A stretch of DNA of 64,000 bases, taken from assembly GCF_001623565.1 (NCBI RefSeq), contig NZ_CP015196.1, forward strand, positions 1,071,001-1,135,000, given 5' to 3'. Source of the stretch: Streptococcus marmotae (GTDB lineage Bacteria; Bacillota; Bacilli; Lactobacillales; Streptococcaceae). The translations under genes and the position numbers were made by a program. The notes beneath the pieces were generated by a model. The model had not been told where the DNA came from. It made no database searches and saw only the letters and a program-made list of their open reading frames with translations. Below, piece by piece: positions 28,240 through 37,900 of this stretch. How positions within the stretch are numbered: the stretch's first letter is position 1; each line of letters opens with the position of its first letter.

Positions 28240-28814
28240 ACCAGTCCAGCCTCCACCAATGCTTCAAAAAGAAGACCCGAAGAGTAGGAACCAGGATCGA
28301 TATGTCCCACAGAACGCTCCCCAACGTAAGAAGCCCGTCCCTTTGTAGCCTGTAAGTCCTTGGTGCTGTCAACGGCTGTGCGAATGGAATCAAGGCTGAG
28401 TGTCCCAGCTCTTATATCGGAAATGACTGAAGTCCATACATCAACCATGGTTTTTTCACCGACTTCCGCCTTTCCTCGCTTCTGAATCATATCAAGTCCA
28501 GCTTGAAGGCTATCAGGGAGAGAGGCATTCGCTTGTGCACTCTTGGTTAGTCCCATGAAAGCTGAGCCGTAAAGTGGTCCAGAAGCCCCACCGACTTTAC
28601 TGAGCAGTTGCATGGACACCACTTTAAAGATTTGATCGGAACTAGCAAATTCCTTTCCCTCTAACTCTTCCATGACCGCTGCCATGCCTCGTGCCATATT
28701 GCCACCGTGGTCGCCGTCTCCAATCGGTGTATCTAACTCGCTCAACAAGTCTTTATTTTCTTGGATTTTTTGGGCAAATAACTGCATCCATTTGAATACT
28801 GCTTGTGTCTCCAT
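28236..28814 (-). CDS. dhaL: Dihydroxyacetone kinase ADP-binding subunit DhaL
   Basis: A 192-residue helical barrel that holds ADP as a tightly bound cofactor. The Mg-binding loop is DTPIGDGDHGGNMARG, with three Asp residues. GGASGPLYGSAFMG and GRASYVGERSVGHIDPGS are nucleotide-lid segments. The ATG at 28814 is chosen because AAAGGAGG lies just ahead. The frame also opens at a TTG six codons earlier inside the dhaK stop region, but that lacks a ribosome site. It overlaps dhaM. Confidence 0.94.
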   Translation of the reverse strand: METQAVFKWMQLFAQKIQENKDLLSELDTPIGDGDHGGNMARGMAAVMEELEGKEFASSDQIFKVVSMQLLSKVGGASGPLYGSAFMGLTKSAQANASLPDSLQAGLDMIQKRGKAEVGEKTMVDVWTSVISDIRAGTLSLDSIRTAVDSTKDLQATKGRASYVGERSVGHIDPGSYSSGLLFEALVEAGLV

Positions 28815-28825
28815 TCTTTCCTCCT

Positions 28826-29815
28826 TTACCAAGCTGGGGTTTCAACTGCTGCTTCTAAAGCCTCCAACCAGCTACTATCTTCTAATTGAATGAGGGTGAG
28901 GGATAGCCCTGCCATATCGATTGATGTCATATAGTTTCCAATCTTATGGTAGACGACTTCAATTTGCTTACTCTCTAAGAGTTGTGCGACATCGTTGGCA
29001 AAAACATACTGTTCCATGAGTGGTGTAGCCCCGAGACCATTAATCAGAAGCCCGTATTTCTCGCCTGCTGTAGCTTCAAAATCTTGGAGTAATTTAGCAA
29101 CTAATTCTTCGGCCAATTCTTTAGACGGTTGGAGTTTTTCTTTCTTATAGCCCGGTTCACCGTGGATACCGACACCATATTCAAATTCATCTTCTTCTAG
29201 GACAAAACCTGGTTTTCCAACTTCAGGGACAGTAGCTCCGGAAAGGGCTAGTCCAATGGTTTTAATCTGAGGAACAAGTTTATCTGCCAACTCTTTGATT
29301 TCAGCGAGGGATTTTCCTATTTCTGCAGCATGACCCAGAATCTTATGGACTAAAATCGTACCAGCAACACCGCGACGACCTTGTGTATAGAGGCTGTTTT
29401 CGACTGCAATATCATCATCAACGACGACACTTGCAACTTCAATGCCTTCCATTTCAGCCAATTCCTGTGCCATTTCAAAGTTCATGATGTCACCAGAATA
29501 GTTTTTGATGACCATAAAGACGCCTGCCCCTTCGTCAGCTGCCTTGATAGCTTCTAAGATCTGATCTGGCGTTGGCGAAGTAAAGACAGCTCCACAGACA
29601 GCAGCTGATAGCATTCCGCGTCCAACAAATCCTGCGTGAGACGGCTCGTGACCAGAGCCTCCACCTGAGATGAGCCCAACTTTTCCACGTTTTTCAGCTT
29701 TCCGAACGATGACGTCATAGCCGTCTAAGCGGTCAACCAATTGCCCATGCATAAAGACAAGGCCTTGAAGCATTTCATCGACAATGTGCTCTGGCTGATT
29801 GATAATTTTTTTCAT
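28826..29815 (-). CDS. dhaK: Dihydroxyacetone kinase substrate-binding subunit DhaK
   Basis: A 329-residue subunit that binds dihydroxyacetone covalently through a histidine. LISGGGSGHEPSHAGFVGRGM near residue 48 (part quoted) is the family signature. His218 in YGVGIHGEPGY is the covalent substrate site. The start ATG at 29815 has AGGAGG ahead; the frame runs about 110 codons further but without family similarity. It is the first gene of dhaKLM, divergent from dhaS-dhaQ, with DhaS and CcpA sites between them. Confidence 0.95.
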   Translation of the reverse strand: MKKIINQPEHIVDEMLQGLVFMHGQLVDRLDGYDVIVRKAEKRGKVGLISGGGSGHEPSHAGFVGRGMLSAAVCGAVFTSPTPDQILEAIKAADEGAGVFMVIKNYSGDIMNFEMAQELAEMEGIEVASVVVDDDIAVENSLYTQGRRGVAGTILVHKILGHAAEIGKSLAEIKELADKLVPQIKTIGLALSGATVPEVGKPGFVLEEDEFEYGVGIHGEPGYKKEKLQPSKELAEELVAKLLQDFEATAGEKYGLLINGLGATPLMEQYVFANDVAQLLESKQIEVVYHKIGNYMTSIDMAGLSLTLIQLEDSSWLEALEAAVETPAW

Positions 29816-29910
29816 GAGTATTCCTCCTAATGAATATAAGTCATAAGAAGAGATTAGCCCTAGGAAGGTGGATGTTCGAAAGAGGCAATCTATTTCTATG
29901 ATGACAGTGA

Positions 29911-29979
29911 TGATTACGCTTACAGTATACTGGATTTTAAGGAAAAAAGAAAGGGACAAAATAGGCTGTCTGTCCCTTT
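29911..29979 (-). promoter_or_regulatory. dhaKLM control region: cre site, -10 box and DhaS-type operator
   Basis: Reading the minus strand toward dhaK: a perfect palindrome AAAGGGACA-N12-TGTCCCTTT (29950-29979), then TATACT (complement of 29924-29929), then TGTAAGCGTAATCA (complement of 29911-29924). The last fits the cre consensus TGNAANCGNWNNCA at every fixed position. The L. lactis DhaS operator is GGACACAT-N6-ATTTGTCC, which also separates GGACA and TGTCC by 12 bases. The operator upstream of the promoter suits an activator, and cre on the start site suits CcpA repression. Confidence 0.75.
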
Positions 29980-30085
29980 GGATTTTTGGAAAAATATGGT
30001 AAGGTAGAGATAGAATGACTGGAGGATGTTGATAGAGTATCAATCTGTTTTTCGGTTGAATGGAAGGGTAAGAAAAGAGTAAGGC

Positions 30086-30640
30086 ATGGGAACATCTCTG
30101 ATTACAAAGAAGCGGATTGCAAAGGCCTTTAAACAGCAACTGGCCCAAAAGAGCTTTGACAAACTATCGGTTGTGGATATTATGCAGGAAGCCAACATGC
30201 GGCGCCAGACCTTTTATAATTATTTTTTGGATAAGTATGAACTGCTGGATTGGATTTTTGAAACGGAGTTACAGGAGCAGGTCACCGATAATCTCAACTA
30301 TATCAGTGGCTTGACCCTACTCGATGAATTGCTTTACTATATTGAACGAAATCAGTCCTTCTATGTTCAGCTGTTTGAAATCAAAGGCCAAAATGCTTTT
30401 GTTGCTTACTTGGACGGCTATTGTCAGATTTTACTAGAGAAGATTCTTCGAGAGGTGCAAAGTCAGGAGCGTGTGGACCTAGAGGACAACTATGTGCAAT
30501 TCTTAGTTTCGTATCATGCGGGGGCCCTGCTCTCCTTGATTGAGCAGGGAATTCGACAGTGTCCATGTAGACTTTGTGAGCACTATCCGTATTTGGTGCA
30601 AGTGGTCACAAGGTCCGTTAGAGAAGGAAAGGGGAAGTAA
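30086..30640 (+). CDS. dhaS: TetR-type activator of the dha operon
   Basis: A 184-residue protein with a TetR HTH (DKLSVVDIMQEANMRRQTFY, about 24-43) and a C-terminal helical part ending QCPCRLCEHYPYLVQVV. The partner gene dhaQ follows with TAA-ATG junction and no gap, so this is the L. lactis-type DhaS/DhaQ pair. There DhaS works as an activator with DhaQ and dihydroxyacetone. The start ATG at 30086 follows AAAGAGTAAGG. A GGGACA-N12-TGTCCC operator lies 107 bases upstream. Confidence 0.87.
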   Translation: MGTSLITKKRIAKAFKQQLAQKSFDKLSVVDIMQEANMRRQTFYNYFLDKYELLDWIFETELQEQVTDNLNYISGLTLLDELLYYIERNQSFYVQLFEIKGQNAFVAYLDGYCQILLEKILREVQSQERVDLEDNYVQFLVSYHAGALLSLIEQGIRQCPCRLCEHYPYLVQVVTRSVREGKGK

Positions 30641-31630
30641 ATGGTTGCCATTATCAATCAAGCTCATCACGTTATTTCTCAATATATAGATGGTTTCTTG
30701 CTAACTCATCCCGAACTTGAGCGGTTAGATCAAGAGCCTATTATTGCTTTGAGGGAGCAAGAAAAGACTTGTGTTCCTTTGATTTCGGGTGGTGGTGCTG
30801 GTCATGAACCCATGCATCTAGGCTTTGTAGGTCAAGGGATGCTGACAGCGGCAGTTTATGGCGAAGTTTTTATTCCACCAACTGCTGATCAAATCTTACG
30901 TGCGATTCGGCATGTGCATCAAGGAAGCGGCGTTTTTGTTATCGTTAAAAATTTCGAAGCAGATCTACTATCTTTTCAAACGGCTATTCATCAAGCGCGT
31001 CAAGAAGGCATTCCAGTTAAGTACATTGTGTCCCACGATGATATTTCTGTTGACACCAAAAAGAATTTTCAAAAGCGACATAGGGGACTAGCAGGAACCA
31101 TTTTACTGCATAAGATTGTAGGGGCAGCGGCCCAGTCGGGCTTGTCCTTAGATGATTTAGAACAGCTGGCTTTAGCCTTGTCAACAGAGATTGCGACCAT
31201 TGGTTTTGCAAGGAAATCAGCACGTTTTCCTCAAGCAGTACACCCTTTATTTGAGCTAGAAGAAGGGCAGATTTCCTATGGTATCGGTATTCATGGTGAA
31301 GAAGGCTATCGGACGGTTCCCTTTGAATCATCAGAGCAATTGGCCAATGAAATTGTCAACAAGTTAAAACTGCGTTTCCGTTGGCAGGAGGGGGAAGAGT
31401 TTATCCTCTTAGTGAATAATTTAGGGACGATTTCTGAGTTAGAACAAGGTGTCTTTCTGAATGATATTTGCCAATTATTGGATTTGGAAGGTTTGCGGCT
31501 TCCCTTTATCAAGGCAGGACGGTTTGCGACCAGTTTAGACATGGCAGGGCTGTCTGTCACCCTTTGCCGTGTCAAAGACCCTGTCTGGCTTACATATTTA
31601 CAGGAAAAAACCACCGCACCAGCTTGGTAG
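30641..31630 (+). CDS. dhaQ: DhaK paralogue acting as coactivator DhaQ
   Basis: A 329-residue DhaK-like protein. It keeps SGGGAGHEPMHLGFVGQGM and the dihydroxyacetone-binding His218 in YGIGIHGEEGY, so it should still bind the sugar. It has no dhaL partner in its own unit and directly follows dhaS. In L. lactis the DhaQ-dihydroxyacetone complex binds DhaS and turns on dhaKLM. The start is immediately after the dhaS stop with GAAAGGGGAAG as ribosome site. A catalytic role is unlikely but not excluded. Confidence 0.87.
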   Translation: MVAIINQAHHVISQYIDGFLLTHPELERLDQEPIIALREQEKTCVPLISGGGAGHEPMHLGFVGQGMLTAAVYGEVFIPPTADQILRAIRHVHQGSGVFVIVKNFEADLLSFQTAIHQARQEGIPVKYIVSHDDISVDTKKNFQKRHRGLAGTILLHKIVGAAAQSGLSLDDLEQLALALSTEIATIGFARKSARFPQAVHPLFELEEGQISYGIGIHGEEGYRTVPFESSEQLANEIVNKLKLRFRWQEGEEFILLVNNLGTISELEQGVFLNDICQLLDLEGLRLPFIKAGRFATSLDMAGLSVTLCRVKDPVWLTYLQEKTTAPAW

Positions 31631-31693
31631 GTCACTAAAAAGTCAAAGTAGTAGAACAGATAATGAACGCTATCCTATAAATTTAGAGCAAAG

Positions 31694-31738
31694 AACCGAA
31701 TAATGCTTAATTTTTTTAAGAAAGCATTATTCGGTTTT
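31694..31738 (+). terminator. Intrinsic terminator of dhaS-dhaQ
   Basis: Perfect 15-base arms AACCGAATAATGCTT and AAGCATTATTCGGTT (31694-31708, 31722-31736), then T residues. Confidence 0.87.
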
Positions 31739-31805
31739 TATCAAAAGACTTTTTCAGTAGGCTTCCAGTTTGATTGAGTGGACAGAAAGGTTGAGTGTGA
31801 GACTC

Positions 31806-31940
31806 GTACTCAACAAAAATCAAAGTTAGCCTCTTGGTTGTCTAAAAATTGCGTAACAGTTACCATCACCTACTACGCAATAAAAATCTAACTTTTGGGG
31901 CACATCAACCAAGTAGTTATTTTTGAAATTAAATGAGTAT
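31806..31940. mobile_element. RUP-like MITE with IS630-type ends (about 135 bp)
   Basis: The left end TACTCAACAAAAATCAAAG matches the left end of the local IS630 element (ACTTAACAAAAATCAAATTC) with two differences over most of its length. The right end, read inverted, is ATACTCATTTAATTTCAAAA, close to the element's right end ATACTCATTTAACATCAAAA. It contains no gene. It fits a non-autonomous element moved by the IS630 transposase, as proposed for pneumococcal RUP. Confidence 0.65.
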
Positions 31941-32412
31941 CAGCTTTTTCGAAACAGGTAATGATGGGTGTGTCTGTAGTAAGAATTGTCCCTAGAGACG
32001 ATCGTTTTGGAAGTGTATAATCAAGAAAGGCATCGCTAAGCATACAAAATCTTATGCCAAAGAGAGTCTTTCATAAGCTCATTCTTATCCTGCTTCAATG
32101 AAGATTTCGCCTTTCAGAGTTCTATGAAAATGAAGGTGGGTAGATTAGTAGATTCTCCTAATTCGTTAGAGTGAATAAGCTGATTACGAACCTTCTTCCG
32201 TCCCTAAACTGCCTTCATCGCATGGAAGATTAGTAGCAAAACTTAGAAGAAGTTTGAGACATTGGCCTATCTTTTTCGTAATAGTTCTATAAAATAGGGA
32301 ATTATAAAAAAGCAAGGAAATATGATGAGCATTTTCATTGACAAGACATTTCATTACATGATAAACTATCTTTTGAAAGCGCTATCAAAAATTATTTGTT
32401 TAGGAGACTTAT
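31941..32412. other. Gene-free stretch before the MFS gene
   Basis: About 470 bases with no supported gene. Short frames open here but lack ribosome sites or similarity. The promoter of the MFS gene must lie at the right end, and no clear -35/-10 pair is seen. Confidence 0.45.
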
Positions 32413-33633
32413 ATGCAAGAAAAATCTGTTTCGCAAAAAACAGGAATTCTCATGTTTTATACCCTGTTGATTGCTTATATTACTTTTGCGGCCAGTTGGG
32501 TCGGCGGATCCAATCTTGGAGCCCAGATTGTTCGGACTTATTTTGGAGATAAGGGGGTTGACCCGACGATTTCTGAAATGGTGAATTATACCATTACCGT
32601 TGCACGGGTGATTGCCAACTTCTTGGCAGCTGCCGTTCTAGTCAAATGCGGCATCAAGCGTGCCGCTCAAATCGCCATCGGTTTACTGTGTTTTGCCTTA
32701 GTAGCTGTTTGGATGCCAAATTATTGGCTCTATATCATTGCTCGAATGATTATGGCGCTCGGTGGCTCCATGATTATGGTGTATATGAATCCTATTGTGG
32801 TGCGCTTTGTTGCTCAAGAAAATAAGATTTTTTATTCTTCTCTCATCACTGCAAGTTATAATATTGGGGCCTTTGTCATTGCTATTGCTTTTGTCCTCTG
32901 GTCAGATACCCTTCAAGCAGATTGGCGCATTACACTTAGTGCTGTTTCCTTAGTGGCCATTATCACCTTCATCATTTGGCTCATCAAAGCCAAAGATTTT
33001 GAAACCTCTGGAAGCAATCAGCAGACACCAGCCCAAGCGTATTCCTACGGGATGGCAATGAAAGATTCATTTGTTTGGCGTTTTGCTATTGGTTTTAGCG
33101 CCTTCTTGATTCTCTATGTCATGTCGCTTAACAGCATTCCGGGTCAATTAGCCAAGGAATTCCCAGACTTTTTCGTGCCTGGCTATATGATTTGTGCTAT
33201 TTCTGGAGGGGGCATCATGGGAACCTTGGTTCGCCTGAAACGTCCCGTCAATCGAGAACGAAAACCCTACTTAGTCCAATTAGGCATTGCGGCAACTCTT
33301 GCCATGGCTGCAGGAATTGCTAGTGTTGCTCTTTTGAAATTAGCCTTTCTTGGCTATCTATTCTTCTTTATCTGTGGTTTTCTCATTTTCTACCAATATG
33401 CTGTTTATCTCAATATTCCACATGAGCTTCCTAATATGAATCCTCAAAAAGCAACTCTCATGTTTGGAATTATTTGGGGCATTACCTACGGACTTTATAC
33501 GATTTTAAATTATATTTGGAGCTTTATTTATGGGCATATCGGCTACTGGCCATCCAATCTCTTTTACCTACTTGTACCAGTCATCTACCTTATCATGATT
33601 ATGACGCTACCAGAAACGTATAAAAAGAAATAA
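32413..33633 (+). CDS. MFS transporter of unknown substrate
   Basis: A 406-residue protein with about twelve membrane helices in two halves joined by a polar loop (about 190-215, KAKDFETSGSNQQTP). The first helix has LLIAYITFAASWVGGSN, and helix 4 region has IIARMIMALGGSMIMVYMNP. It belongs to the major facilitator superfamily, possibly near the CynX/NarK-like carriers, but I cannot name a substrate. AGGAGACTTAT precedes the ATG. It is a single gene surrounded by repeats, and the hairpin in the MITE just downstream may terminate it. Confidence 0.8.
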   Translation: MQEKSVSQKTGILMFYTLLIAYITFAASWVGGSNLGAQIVRTYFGDKGVDPTISEMVNYTITVARVIANFLAAAVLVKCGIKRAAQIAIGLLCFALVAVWMPNYWLYIIARMIMALGGSMIMVYMNPIVVRFVAQENKIFYSSLITASYNIGAFVIAIAFVLWSDTLQADWRITLSAVSLVAIITFIIWLIKAKDFETSGSNQQTPAQAYSYGMAMKDSFVWRFAIGFSAFLILYVMSLNSIPGQLAKEFPDFFVPGYMICAISGGGIMGTLVRLKRPVNRERKPYLVQLGIAATLAMAAGIASVALLKLAFLGYLFFFICGFLIFYQYAVYLNIPHELPNMNPQKATLMFGIIWGITYGLYTILNYIWSFIYGHIGYWPSNLFYLLVPVIYLIMIMTLPETYKKK

Positions 33634-33671
33634 ACTTTTCTCCTGTTAGGGGAATGAGAAACACATCAAAG

Positions 33672-33802
33672 GAAGCTAGGCAAAAACTCAATTTTTGACC
33701 TTTCTCTTAAAAACTGAACAATATAAAATGGCTTAGAATCAACGTTTCTTGACAACGTTAATCTAAGCCATTTACTCTTTTTTAGACTTTTTGCCCAGCC
33801 TC
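33672..33802. mobile_element. MITE with IS1182-type ends (131 bp)
   Basis: The left end GAAGCTAGGCAAAAACT and the inverted right end GAGGCTGGGCAAAAAGTCT match the IS1182 terminal repeat GAGGCTGGGCAAAAACTAG. The interior is mostly one large hairpin (AAATGGCTTAGA... TCTAAGCCATTT, near 33728-33775) and no gene. It is likely a non-autonomous derivative of the IS1182 elements in this window, and may double as terminator for the MFS gene. Confidence 0.7.
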
Positions 33803-33835
33803 TTTTCATATTCTCTTACTCTGCTTATCCAGCTG

Positions 33836-34106
33836 ATACTCAATCAAGATCAAAGTTAGCACTTTGGGATACTTTCTTAGATAGTGCAGACGCAAGCAAC
33901 CTTGTATTTCCGACCTCCAACAGTCCTGGGCTGTTGAAACAATCTTGATCCTAGGGTCTCAAAAATGCCGTGACTAGCAACTACTTTGCTGTTGCTAGTC
34001 ATTCCACTATTTCGAATGTACCCTTTAGATCACTTCGTTTAATCCATTTTCTTAGAGAGTAGATAGTTATGAGACGAAATAGCTATTTTTGATTTTCATT
34101 GAGTAT
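33836..34106. mobile_element. RUP-like MITE (271 bp)
   Basis: The left end ATACTCAATCAAGATCAAAG and inverted right end ATACTCAATGAAAATCAAAA agree at 17 of 20 positions. They resemble IS630-type ends and the ends of pneumococcal RUP. The inside carries hairpins (CAACAGTCC... GGGCTGTTG; CTAGCAAC...GTTGCTAG) but no gene. Confidence 0.65.
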
Positions 34107-34263
34107 GAAAACTCTTGCTTACCAGAATGAAGAAAATAGCTGGAGTGGTTGGTAGATGGTTCTAAGTCTAGAATTGTCACCTTCTACTTTAGAACAATCA
34201 AAAACTGATTAGGGAGCAAAACTGAAGGTAGAACTAGAGGCCAGCAAGGCGAGCTAGAAATAC

Positions 34264-34287
34264 CAGATTTTCATTTTTGACGAGTGT
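34264..34287. repeat. Solitary RUP-like end
   Basis: The minus strand reads ACACTCGTCAAAAATGAAAA then TCTG, close to the end of the element at 34413. No matching partner is seen to the left, so it is probably a truncated element. Confidence 0.45.
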
Positions 34288-34412
34288 TAGGTGAACAATT
34301 TTTCTGACGAAAATGGTATTAGGTCTTCTCGAGTTTAGACATTTTTGTGGCTTCTGATTCTGAATGAGCGTCAGCTCAGCAAGGTAAGGTAACAACGGAA
34401 GAAGTAGATCTT

Positions 34413-34626
34413 ATACTCGTCAAAAATCAAAGTCTGATGTCGTTGCCTCACCTTGCTTCAACAGTCCGAGGGACTGTTGAAGGTTGGAAATAAGGATTAT
34501 GTCATAATCCTCAGCTAACATTAGTCAGAACTAGTGGCACAGTGGAGACGAGCCAAGCTCGTTCGATTTTCAGCCTTCCATAATTCTCAATTGTGGAATA
34601 ATCAGATTTTGATTTTTATAGAGTAT
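34413..34626. mobile_element. RUP-like MITE (214 bp) carrying the dispersed hairpin module
   Basis: The left end ATACTCGTCAAAAATCAAAG and inverted right end ATACTCTATAAAAATCAAAA match at 16 of 20, and both continue TCTGAT. Inside are CAACAGTCC/GGACTGTTG and AGGATTATG/CATAATCCT hairpins joined by AGGTTGGAAATAAGGATT, the linker also seen at 18082. Confidence 0.68.
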
Positions 34627-34952
34627 TAAACGTGTATCAGCCAGTTCCCGCTGGAAAATATTCCCTCGAGGACTCATTCGTATCTTTATTTGTCACCCGT
34701 TGCCAAGGTGAACGAGGGACAGAGAAGTAGACTTCATGTCTTTGAAACGTCTTGAGACTGGAAGAAAGGAATAGCTAAGTTACAAAAGCTTATTTGAAGT
34801 GAATGAAAAACTGGTATGCGTCGGAAGTGGCCTTCTTTTGCATTGGAATGAGTATCACGCTTCTTCTGTCCAGTAGTAGCTGTGAAAGAAGATTCGAAAA
34901 AAGGAACAACTTATGGTAAAATAGAGGGACTAGAAAGACAAGGGATGACAGA
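34627..34952. other. Gene-free region with the polC promoter
   Basis: No gene is seen in this stretch. TGG-TAAAAT (34917-34922) is an extended -10 box 31 bases before the polC ATG. The rest looks like further decayed repeat DNA. Confidence 0.5.
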
Positions 34953-37900
34953 ATGACAGATACCTTTCAATTGCTATTGAATCAAATTGGTCTACCGCTT
35001 GAGTTGAAAGAGTCAAGTGCCTTTTCAGGTGCCAAGATTGAGCAGGTCTTGGTGCATAAAAAGAGCAAGGTCTGGGACTTTACCTTTCGATTTGCCCAGC
35101 CCCTGCCCTTATCTCACTATCAATTGTTTAAGGCCAAGCTTCTTAATGAATTTCAAAAAACAGGCAATCAGGCTCGTTTTCGCTTGGTCACCAATCAAGA
35201 AAGTTTGGATCCAGCCTTAGTGCAGGATTACTACCAAGAAGCCTTTACTGAGGAGTTGTGTCAAAGTGCGGGATTTCGCTCAATTTTTCAGTCCTTGCCT
35301 GTCGAGTTTCGTGACGGTGTCTTGTGGATAAAAGGTCCAGCTTCTGTAGATACCCCGCATTTTAGAAAAAATCATTTACCGAATTTGGTAGAGCAATTCG
35401 CTCGATTTGGCTTTGGGAAATTGGCGGTTGACATTCAAGTGTGCGAGGAAATGACCAAGGCCCAAGTCGAGGAATTTCATGCTCAGAATGAAGAACTCCT
35501 TCAAAAAGCGAGTCAGGAAACGTTAGAAGCCATGGAGCAACTAGCTAAAATGGCACCTCCACCAGAAGCCAGTCCCCAACCGAGTTTTCAAGATTTTAAA
35601 AAGCAGGCACCGCGTAAGGTCAGTCTTGACAAGTCAGAGATTACACCGATGATTGAGATTGATACGGAGGAAAATCGTATCGTCTTTGAAGGTCTAGTCT
35701 TTGATGTGGAACAGCGAACAACGCGGACAGGGCGGGTCATCATCAATTTTAAGATGACAGATTATACTTCTTCTTTTTCTATGCAAAAATGGGCCAAAAA
35801 TGAAGAAGAAGCGCAGAAATTTGATATGGTGAAAAAGGGCAATTGGCTTCGTGTTCGAGGCAATATCGAAACCAATAATTTTACGCGTGACCTGACCATG
35901 AATGTTCAGGAAATTCAAGAAGTTAAGCGTGATATCCGTAAGGATTTGATGCCAGATGATCAAAAGCGAATTGAGTTTCATGCCCATACCAATATGTCAA
36001 CCATGGATGCCCTTCCTCCAGTTGAGGACTTGATTGCGCGTGCTGCTAAGTGGGGGCATAAGGCCATTGCGATTACCGATCATGGGAATGTTCAGTCCTT
36101 CCCTCATGGGTATCATGCAGCTCGTAAGGCAGGTATCAAGGCTCTCTTTGGTATGGAAGCCAATATCGTAGAAGATCGTGTCCCTATCGTCTACAATGAA
36201 GCAGAGCTGTCCTTGTCTGATGCGACCTACGTAGTGTTTGACGTGGAAACGACTGGTCTTTCTGCGGTCTACAATAGCCTGATTCAGATAGCGGCTTCTA
36301 AGATGCACAAGGGAAATGTCATCGCTGAATTTGATGAATTTATCAATCCCGGTCATCCATTGAGTCAATTTACGACAGATTTAACAGGGATTACCGATGA
36401 ACATGTCAGAAACAGTAAGCCACTAGAACAGGTCTTGCAGGAATTTCAAGCCTTTTGTGAGGGCTCTGTACTGGTTGCCCACAATGCGACCTTTGACGTT
36501 GGCTTTATGGATGTCAATTACGAGCGAGCAGGTTTGCCCACTATTAGCCAGCCTGTCATTGATACCTTGGAGTTTGCCCGCAATCTCTATCCAGAATACA
36601 AACGGCATGGTCTAGGTCCTTTGACCAAGCGCTTTGGCGTGGCACTCGAACACCACCACATGGCCAATTACGATGCGGAGGCAACGGGTCGCCTGCTCTT
36701 TATCTTCTTAAAAGATGCTCTTGAAAAACATGGTATCAGCCAATTAAGTCAGTTAAATACGGAATTGATTGCGGAAGATTCCTATAAAAAAGCCCGTGTT
36801 AAACATGCGACAATTTATGTGACCAATCAAGTCGGCTTAAAAAACATCTTCAAGCTCGTATCCCTCTCCAATACCAAGTATTTTGAAGGCGTACCACGGA
36901 TTCCGAGGACGGTCTTAAATGAACACCGTGAGGGCTTGCTACTGGGAACTGCTTGTCAAGAGGGCGAAGTTTTTGATGAATTGCTATCAAAAGGAATCGA
37001 TGAAGCCGTTAAGGTAGCTAGTTACTATGATTTCATTGAAGTGATGCCCCCTGCCCTCTATGAACCGATGATTGCTAAGGAACAATTCAAGGACATGGCA
37101 GAAATAGAAGCTGTCATTCAAAAACTCATCGAAGTTGGTCGTAGGGCAAATCTGCCTGTTCTTGCAACAGGAAATGTCCACTATATTGATCCAGAAGAAG
37201 AGATTTACCGTGAGATTATCGTGCGTTCCTTGGGGCAAGGAGCCATGATTAACCGGACTATTGGTCATGGAGAAAATGCCCAACCGGCTCCTCTACCAAA
37301 AGCTCATTTCCGCACGACAAATGAAATGTTGGATGAATTTGCCTTTTTAGGTGAAGAGTTGGCGCGCGAAATCGTCATTACCAATCCCAATGCTATGCTT
37401 GAGCGTTTTGAAGAGGTTGAAGTGGTCAAAAAAGACCTCTATACTCCTTATTTGGAAAAGGCTGAGGAACGAGTAGCGGAATTAACCTATCAAAAAGCCT
37501 TTGAAATCTATGGCAATCCCTTGCCAGATATTATTGACTTGCGGATTGAAAAAGAATTAACGTCTATCTTGGGAAATGGCTTTGCCGTGATTTACCTCGC
37601 TTCTCAGATGTTAGTAAGACGGTCGAATGACCGAGGTTATCTGGTCGGTTCACGGGGGTCTGTTGGTTCTAGCTTTGTAGCAACCATGATTGGTATTACC
37701 GAGGTCAATCCTATGCCCCCTCACTATGTCTGTCCAAACTGTCAGCATAGCGAATTTATCACAGATGGTTCCTACGGTTCTGGTTTTGATATGCCAGACA
37801 AGGACTGTCCTGAGTGTGGGCAACGGTATGCCAAAGATGGGCAGGATATTCCCTTTGAAACTTTCTTAGGATTTGACGGAGATAAGGTACCCGATATTGA

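Noticed and set aside
28826..30148. dhaK frame extended to 440 residues
   Set aside because: The extra 111 codons run over the cre site, operator and divergent promoter. The ATG at 29815 has AGGAGG and begins the family domain.
32322..32552. Plus-strand frame of 76 residues overlapping the MFS start
   Set aside because: It overlaps the start of the MFS gene in another frame. The MFS start has its own AGGAGA site and a membrane-protein pattern.
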